DNA of 24,471 bases from Pleurotus ostreatus/Saccharomyces cerevisiae fusant. Taxonomy: Eukaryota; Opisthokonta. The stretch is from assembly GCA_024196135.1 (NCBI GenBank), contig JAMQCK010000409.1, positions 1-24,471 of the forward strand, given 5' to 3'. Below, piece by piece: positions 19,440 through 24,471 of the stretch. Each line of letters opens with the position of its first letter. Position 1 is the stretch's first letter. The notes under the pieces were generated by a model, which saw nothing but the letters and a program-made list of their open reading frames with translations, made no database searches and was not told the DNA's origin. Position numbers and translations under genes: made by a program.

Positions 19440-21739
19440 ATGGCGGACGACGTCCCGCAAGCCGCGCCGCCCAGCAAGTACCTCAAGCTCACAGGCCAGC
19501 CGCTGCTCTATGCCATCTCCATCTTCGCCTCCCTCGGCGTCTTCCTGGTGCGTGCAACAATGTCAGGCTACGCGCGCCCCTGCTCACTATCGCGCTTCCC
19601 ATCGTCTGTGTTTGTAGTTTGGATATGACCAAGGGTATGTGTGCTCCTACCCCGCCTTCACCCCGCGTCGCACTTACCACCTCCCCCCACAGCGTGATGA
19701 GCGGGATCATCACCCAACCGCACTTCCGTAACTACTTCCAGACGCCGACAGCCTTCCAGACGGGCACCATGGTGGCCGTCCTTGAGATTGGCGCGTTCAG
19801 TACGTCGCGCGCGCACCTCGTGCACTTACATCATCGCTCACCCCGTATCTAGTCACCTCACTTGCCGCCGGACGCGTCGGCGACCTCATCGGACGCAAGG
19901 GCACGCTCTTCATCGGCGCCGTTGTCTTTACGGCGGGAGGCGCTGTTCAAACCTTCACGAACGGCTTCTCAGTCATGATCGTTGGTCGTGTCATTTCCGG
20001 CTTTGGTGTTGGACTGCTCTCGTGCGTTGTCTCCTCGCATAGCCCCCCTCGCCTGCTGCTGACCTCCGCGCGCCGCATCAGGACTATTGTGCCCATATAC
20101 CAGAGTGAAATATCGCCGCCCGATCATGTATGTTACGCGGTGGCGCTTAAGACTGTCAGCTGACGTCCTTCAAGCGCGGCGCCCTCGCGTGTATGGAGTT
20201 CACCGGCAACATCATAGGATACTCGGTATCTGTGGTACGCACCCCCGTGATTACCTCTTATGAACAGGCCGGGGCTCACGCCTCGTCTCAGTGGGTGGGC
20301 TACTTCTGCTCCTTTATCGACTCCGACTTGTCCTGGCGCGTACCTCTTCTATTGCAATGCGTCATAGGCACGATTCTTGCTTTGGGCTCGCTCATTATGC
20401 CCGAGAGCCCCAGGTGCGTGCTTCGTCGCTTCGCGCCCCGCACTTCCATCTGATCAGTTGTAGATGGCTGGTCGATACGGATAATGACGCCCAGGGCATG
20501 CGTGTGCTTGCGGACCTACATGGGGGCGATCCGGAGGATGTCATCGCGATCGCTGAGTACAAGGAAATTAGAGAGAAGGTCGACGAGGAGGTGCGTGTTT
20601 TCATGATTCTCATTGGAAAAGCTTCTTGACTATGCTCGCAGCGCAACTCTGGCGAGGGTCGCGGCTACGGGGTGATGTGGAAGAAGTACCGCCGGCGTGT
20701 CATTCTCGCCTGCTCTTCTCAGGCTTTCGCCCAGCTGAACGGCATCAATGGTCAGCAGCCTTCAATTTGTGTATTCTCCTGATGCTGACCCTCTTCCCAG
20801 TCATCTCGTACTACGCCCGTAGGTCTCCTGCTACTCACCTGCTGTCGAGATACCTAATTCTTGGCAGCCCGTGTCTTTGAGGAAGCTGGATGGATTGGCC
20901 GTGAGGCCATCCTCATGACAGGTATCAACTCCTGCATCTACGTGTTGAGTACGCTTCCTCCGTGGATCCTCGTCGACCGCTGGGGACGCCGTGCGATCCT
21001 GCTTTCTGGCGCCGTTATCGTACGTGGTGGTATCCCCTGTGAGCTGGCACGTCTTGCTCACCCGATCTTCAGATGGCCCTCGCTCTGGGCGCGACAGGTT
21101 GGTGGATGTACATAGACGTTCCCATGACTCCAAACGCTGTTGTTGCCTGCGTTATCATCTTCAATGCCGCCTTCGGCTACAGTTGGGGCCCCATCCCTTG
21201 GCTGTACCCGCCCGAGGTACGTTCAAGCCTCTTTCCAACGCGCAGACATTGACGTGTCGATATAGATTATGCCTCTCACCTTCCGCGCCAAGGGTGTTTC
21301 GCTCTCGACGGCCTCGAACTGGTTCTTCAACTTCGTCGTTGGCGAAGCCACGCCAGTCCTGCAAGAGCTCATCGAATGGCGGCTGTACCCGATGCACGGC
21401 TTCTTCTGTGTCTGCAGTTTCGTTCTGGTGTACTTCAGTAAGTCTTGCTGTTTTGCCATCTCGCTATCCCCTGAACCCTCTCTTTCAGTGTACCCCGAAA
21501 CCAAGGGTGTCCCCCTCGAAGAGATGGATGCCGTCTTCGGCGAGGAAGAGTACGAGGAGATCATGGACAACGCGTCCGATTCTGACACGGACTCTCTGCT
21601 CACGCACGTCCCCGCGGGCTACGGCACGATCTACGGCCCCGGCTCGTCGCGCGGGCTCCTGACGCGCACGCTCAGCGCCAAGTCCGGTGTCCACCAGGTG
21701 CAAGACAACCACCCGCAAGGGCAGTCGCACGAGGCATAG
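19440..21739 (+). CDS. MFS sugar transporter (sugar porter family)
   Basis: This is a plasma-membrane hexose or related sugar permease of the major facilitator superfamily. Fourteen exons: 19440-19547, 19618-19634, 19693-19799, 19853-20021, 20082-20127, 20175-20234, 20292-20413, 20464-20590, 20642-20750, 20801-20818, 20868-21019, 21073-21216, 21266-21437 and 21489-21739, giving 533 residues. Sugar porter signatures appear in order: FGYDQGVMSG in TM1, GRVGDLIGRKG (the GxxxDxxGR loop between TM2 and TM3), PIYQSEISPPDHRG, PESPRWL after TM6, QAFAQLNGINVISYYAP in TM7, DRWGRR, PWLYPPEIMPLTFRAKG and the PETKGVPLEEMD end motif. Twelve hydrophobic helices are expected and can be followed through the exons. 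The C-terminal tail is acidic (EEEYEEIMDN) and then Ser/Gly-rich. Two exons are only 17 and 18 nt; conserved residues across them (FGYDQG, VISYYAP) confirm them. The substrate cannot be told from sequence. Confidence 0.94.
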
Positions 21740-22161
21740 CGGCGCCGCTTGTAGGCGTGTAGCAGCTGCCTATCGTACCTAGCTGCCGCCCCAGCGCACT
21801 CGCGCAAACAACATTCAACGCGCATCGCGTAACGGTCGGACTCACCGAACCTTGGTGGGCCAGGACGCCGTGTCGCGGTACTACTAACTCTCCCCCGCCG
21901 GTGCGCCCAAGGTGCTGGTTGAGGAGCAGCTGTAACATATTCTGCATCTACGCTTTTTCATGACACTCTACGAAGTCACAATACAGTTCTACCTTTTGTT
22001 TGTACCCTTGCAACTGCCTGAATCGCGCACACCAAATTGAAAATTTTGAGCCCTCTTGAGCCTCATTTTGACTTTGCTTCCGTGAAGCGCCCCGGCTGAT
22101 CGGTCCGACAAGCCTGCTCGATCGCGTCGTTTCGCGACTTGTCTTCGACTTGGCACCGACG
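21740..22161. other. 422-bp gap between the sugar transporter and helicase genes
   Basis: Both neighbours are on the plus strand. The section should contain the transporter 3' UTR and the helicase promoter. A short AT-rich patch (about 22032-22052, with GAAAATTTTG) stands out from the GC-rich surroundings. No gene or RNA is supported. Confidence 0.4.
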
Positions 22162-24177
22162 ATGAGCCTGTCTACCATCTCTGCGCGTGCACGTCCCTCG
22201 TCTCTGTCCACTCGCGCGCCATGTCTACTACACATACGTGCGCGCCAAATGAGCCGCGCAGCGGAGGCCTACTACGAGCACAAGGCTCGTGAGACGGAGG
22301 AAGCTGACGGTCAGGCGAAGCGCCCAGGACGCAGACAGACCTTCACCAAGCCAAGTTCCAACCTTCTGCAACGCTACTCTGGCATCCTCGGCGACCGGAC
22401 GGCTGCTATACGCGACCTGGAGTATGGGGAGCCTCTCGTGCACTTCGAAGTGCTAGGATTGCACAAGCCCATAGTCGACGCGACGCATGCTGCATTCCCT
22501 CATGTCACGCATCCTACGGAGATGCAGACGCGTCTGATACCTGCTATACTGAGCGGCAAGGATGTCATATTGAAAGATGATACGGGAACTGGGAAGTAAG
22601 TGCCCTACATATACTAACGCTACTTCCGGGCTGACTTGTTTACGCAGAACTTTCGGCGCAATGCTAGCCCTGCTGAGCAAACCTCGCACGAAGTCCCGCG
22701 TCAGGAATTCCCAAGGACGGACTATCGAGAAGGATACCGTCACCTCCCTCATGGTTGTCCCGTACCGCGACCTCGCGTATCAAATCCTCAACTGGATCGA
22801 GAGCATCGTCAAAAACTTTGGCGGCGCCTCTCCTCCGGGACTATCTTCCATCGCTCAAGTCCTCGTGCGCGATGGACAGATGCATCTCGGAGAGGGCCTG
22901 GAGACCTTGCGCAACGAGCCGCCCCATATCCTTATTGGCACGCCACAAGCCCTTCTCGATGTCTACCGCGAGGACCCCAACGCTTTCCGCCGCAGTTCGC
23001 TTTCGACCGTCTTCGTTGACGAGGTGGACTACCTCGTTGAGACCGTACGCGACCTTGGCCCGGAACAGTCGAACAAGCGGCGCGCATTGGAACGACGGAT
23101 TCGCAAGCATCCTGGGCCAACGCGCGAACTTCTCGACATCATATACGAAGACCGGATACGCAGAAATGCGGAGCTCCTCGAGAGCGAGTACAAACATGAC
23201 GATGAAGCAGGCGGTGCATCGAAGCGGGAAACAATCGGGGGACCCCAGTTGGTGCTGGCGAGCGCGACGCTACCGGGCCACCTAAGCTCGTACGTCTTCG
23301 GGCAGAGTGGATGGTTTGCGAGGCATGATTATGTGCGTATAACGAAGAGCAAGGAAGACAGTTCATCTGCGAGCAAGACTATGGGGCTCGGCGGTACTGG
23401 AGTCGAGCATTCCGTTATTCTCGTTGGGCCGAACAGTGCCACAAACATCCCTGGAGCACAACCGTCGACACAAGCGACCGAGCTTCCAGCGGTCTTGTCA
23501 GAGGAGGAGCAAGCACTCGACGAGGATGTCCTGAGCAAAGAGGAGAAGCGAGGCGAGTAGCTTTCTCTACTGAAGACCCCAGAGTTTACTGACTTTTGGC
23601 TGCAGGGTTTGCCGGCAAGCTGTCTCCCTACAATCCGGATGTCATGGAGGCCATTGCTACGGCATTCGCGTTAGACGTCCCTTCTGTGGCGCTCCTTGTG
23701 CTCCCTACATCGGCCAACGTGAAGCGCGCAGTGTACGATCTTCGCGAGCTCGGTGTCAATGCGCGACCGCTGGACCTTGCCCAGCAACGAGGTCTTTTGA
23801 CCGGAACGCAAGAAGCGAGGAGCAATCCGATGATGCTGGTGTCGACTTTCTCTGCTATCCGGGGGCTCGATTTACCCGACCTCACGCATGTCTTTATCCT
23901 TGGCGTGCTCGAGAGGGAGATTGTGCCCCGCGCCACTGACGCGTATGTTCACATTGCAGGACGCGTGGGTCGCTCAGGACGAGGGGGGAAGGTGGTTTCG
24001 TTCATCGAGACGACGCAGGCGGACGGTGCTGCGTACGACCCGGACGCTGCGCCGGAGGAGAAGGCGGCTGCGCGCCAGGGAGACCTGTGGCGGCTGCAGC
24101 GGGTGTTGAAGCGGCTGTCGCTGAGTCCGAGGGCATTCCCGCACTTTGATGACGTAGAGTACGAGGAGGAAGTGTAG
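22162..24177 (+). CDS. DEAD-box-like RNA helicase, probably mitochondrial (Mrh4-like)
   Basis: This is a superfamily 2 ATP-dependent RNA helicase. Exons 22162-22595, 22648-23552 and 23606-24177 give 636 residues. The N-terminus (MSLSTISARARPSSLSTRAP) is Arg/Ser-rich without acids, like a mitochondrial presequence. Motifs: phosphate-binding loop DDTGTGKT (139-146), Ia VVPYRDLAYQ (about 181-190), TPQALLD, motif II VDEVD (268-272) where the family usually has DEAD, motif III SAT (350-352), motif V STFSAIRGLDLP and motif VI HIAGRVGR (562-569) where HRxGRxGR is usual. Between motifs II and III and after SAT there are charged inserts. The second intron (23553-23605) must use a GC donor (GAG|GCGAGT) to keep the frame into GFAGKLSPYNPD; the nearby GTAGCT donor would shift it. 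Mrh4, needed for mitochondrial large ribosomal subunit assembly in yeast, is the best guess from the mitochondrial start and divergent motifs, but I could not confirm orthology. Confidence 0.88.
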
Positions 24178-24471
24178 TTGTTCCTAGGTTGATGCCAGCA
24201 CTGCGTTCAGCACGAGCACCTGCACACGGTCGCTCTGGGCCGCGTCCGCGCACCATCAACGCCCGTTGTGCATTGCATCAGCGCGCCGCACGCCCCTCTG
24301 CTCCTCCTTACACACACCCGGTTTCTAGCGCAGCGCAGACCGCGTACCGAGCAGGGCCCGCGCTTGCAGTCCCGTTCGCAGTCAGACTCCACGACCGGAA
24401 GAGCTAGAAGGCTATTTGAAATCGTCACGACCGCATCTGCCTCCGACTTTAGCTGCCCGCGTGTCCGCTTT
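24178..24471. other. right-end flank after the helicase gene, no gene seen
   Basis: These 294 bases follow the helicase stop and run to the window edge. They contain short GC-rich ORFs with no conserved features and are probably 3' UTR and intergenic DNA. Confidence 0.35.

Noticed and set aside
1..24471. Transposons, CRISPR arrays, rRNA, bacterial-type operons or a biosynthetic gene cluster
   Set aside because: No terminal repeats, transposase or polymerase motifs, regularly spaced repeats, rRNA segments or co-directional pathway genes were seen on either strand.

Overview
The window looks like a gene-dense piece of a basidiomycete nuclear chromosome, most likely Agaricomycetes. The evidence is many short (about 50 nt) GT-AG introns with CTGAC/CTAAC-type branch sites close to the acceptor, GC-rich coding sequence, very short intergenic gaps and recognisably fungal proteins. 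No bacterial, viral or transposon genes, CRISPR arrays, rRNAs or tRNAs were found. Splice sites were chosen by hand from splice signals, reading frame and recalled family conservation. They are predictions, not transcript-supported models.

Layout, left to right. 1-336 (-): N-terminal piece of importin alpha, cut by the window edge. 587-1766 (-): D-2-hydroxyacid dehydrogenase. 2224-5632 (-): proteasome subunit Rpn2, head-to-head over 147 bp with 5780-6372 (+), cytochrome c oxidase subunit VIa (Cox13). 6899-7869 (-): a small conserved fungal protein of the DUF7721 type, possibly the protein known as beta-flanking. 8600-10303 (+) and 11370-13171 (+): two tandem seven-transmembrane receptors of the cAMP-receptor/Git3-like class, with an almost identical exon map that includes 13-nt and 7-nt exons. 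13565-14506 (+): ESCRT-III subunit Vps20/CHMP6. 14641-16587 (-): U-box cyclophilin of the PPIL2/Cyp8 type. 16682-18910 (+): intronless mitochondrial PPR protein. 18926-19217 (-): 79-residue Mim2-like outer-membrane import factor. 19440-21739 (+): MFS sugar transporter with 14 exons. 22162-24177 (+): DEAD-box-like, probably mitochondrial RNA helicase (Mrh4-like).

The genes do not form an operon or an obvious biosynthetic cluster. Cox13, the PPR protein, the Mim2-like protein and the helicase are all mitochondrial or likely so, but housekeeping genes in compact fungal genomes are often neighbours by chance. The accessory part is the 7.9-13.2 kb receptor region, which holds the tandem receptor duplication and two long non-coding gaps (730 bp and 1066 bp). 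I see no convincing new multi-gene system. The points most worth a second look are the receptor pair, the odd splice structures (a coding exon that is only the start codon, micro-exons, GC-AG introns, in-frame stop-free introns), a possible small secreted protein between the receptors, and the divergent helicase motifs.
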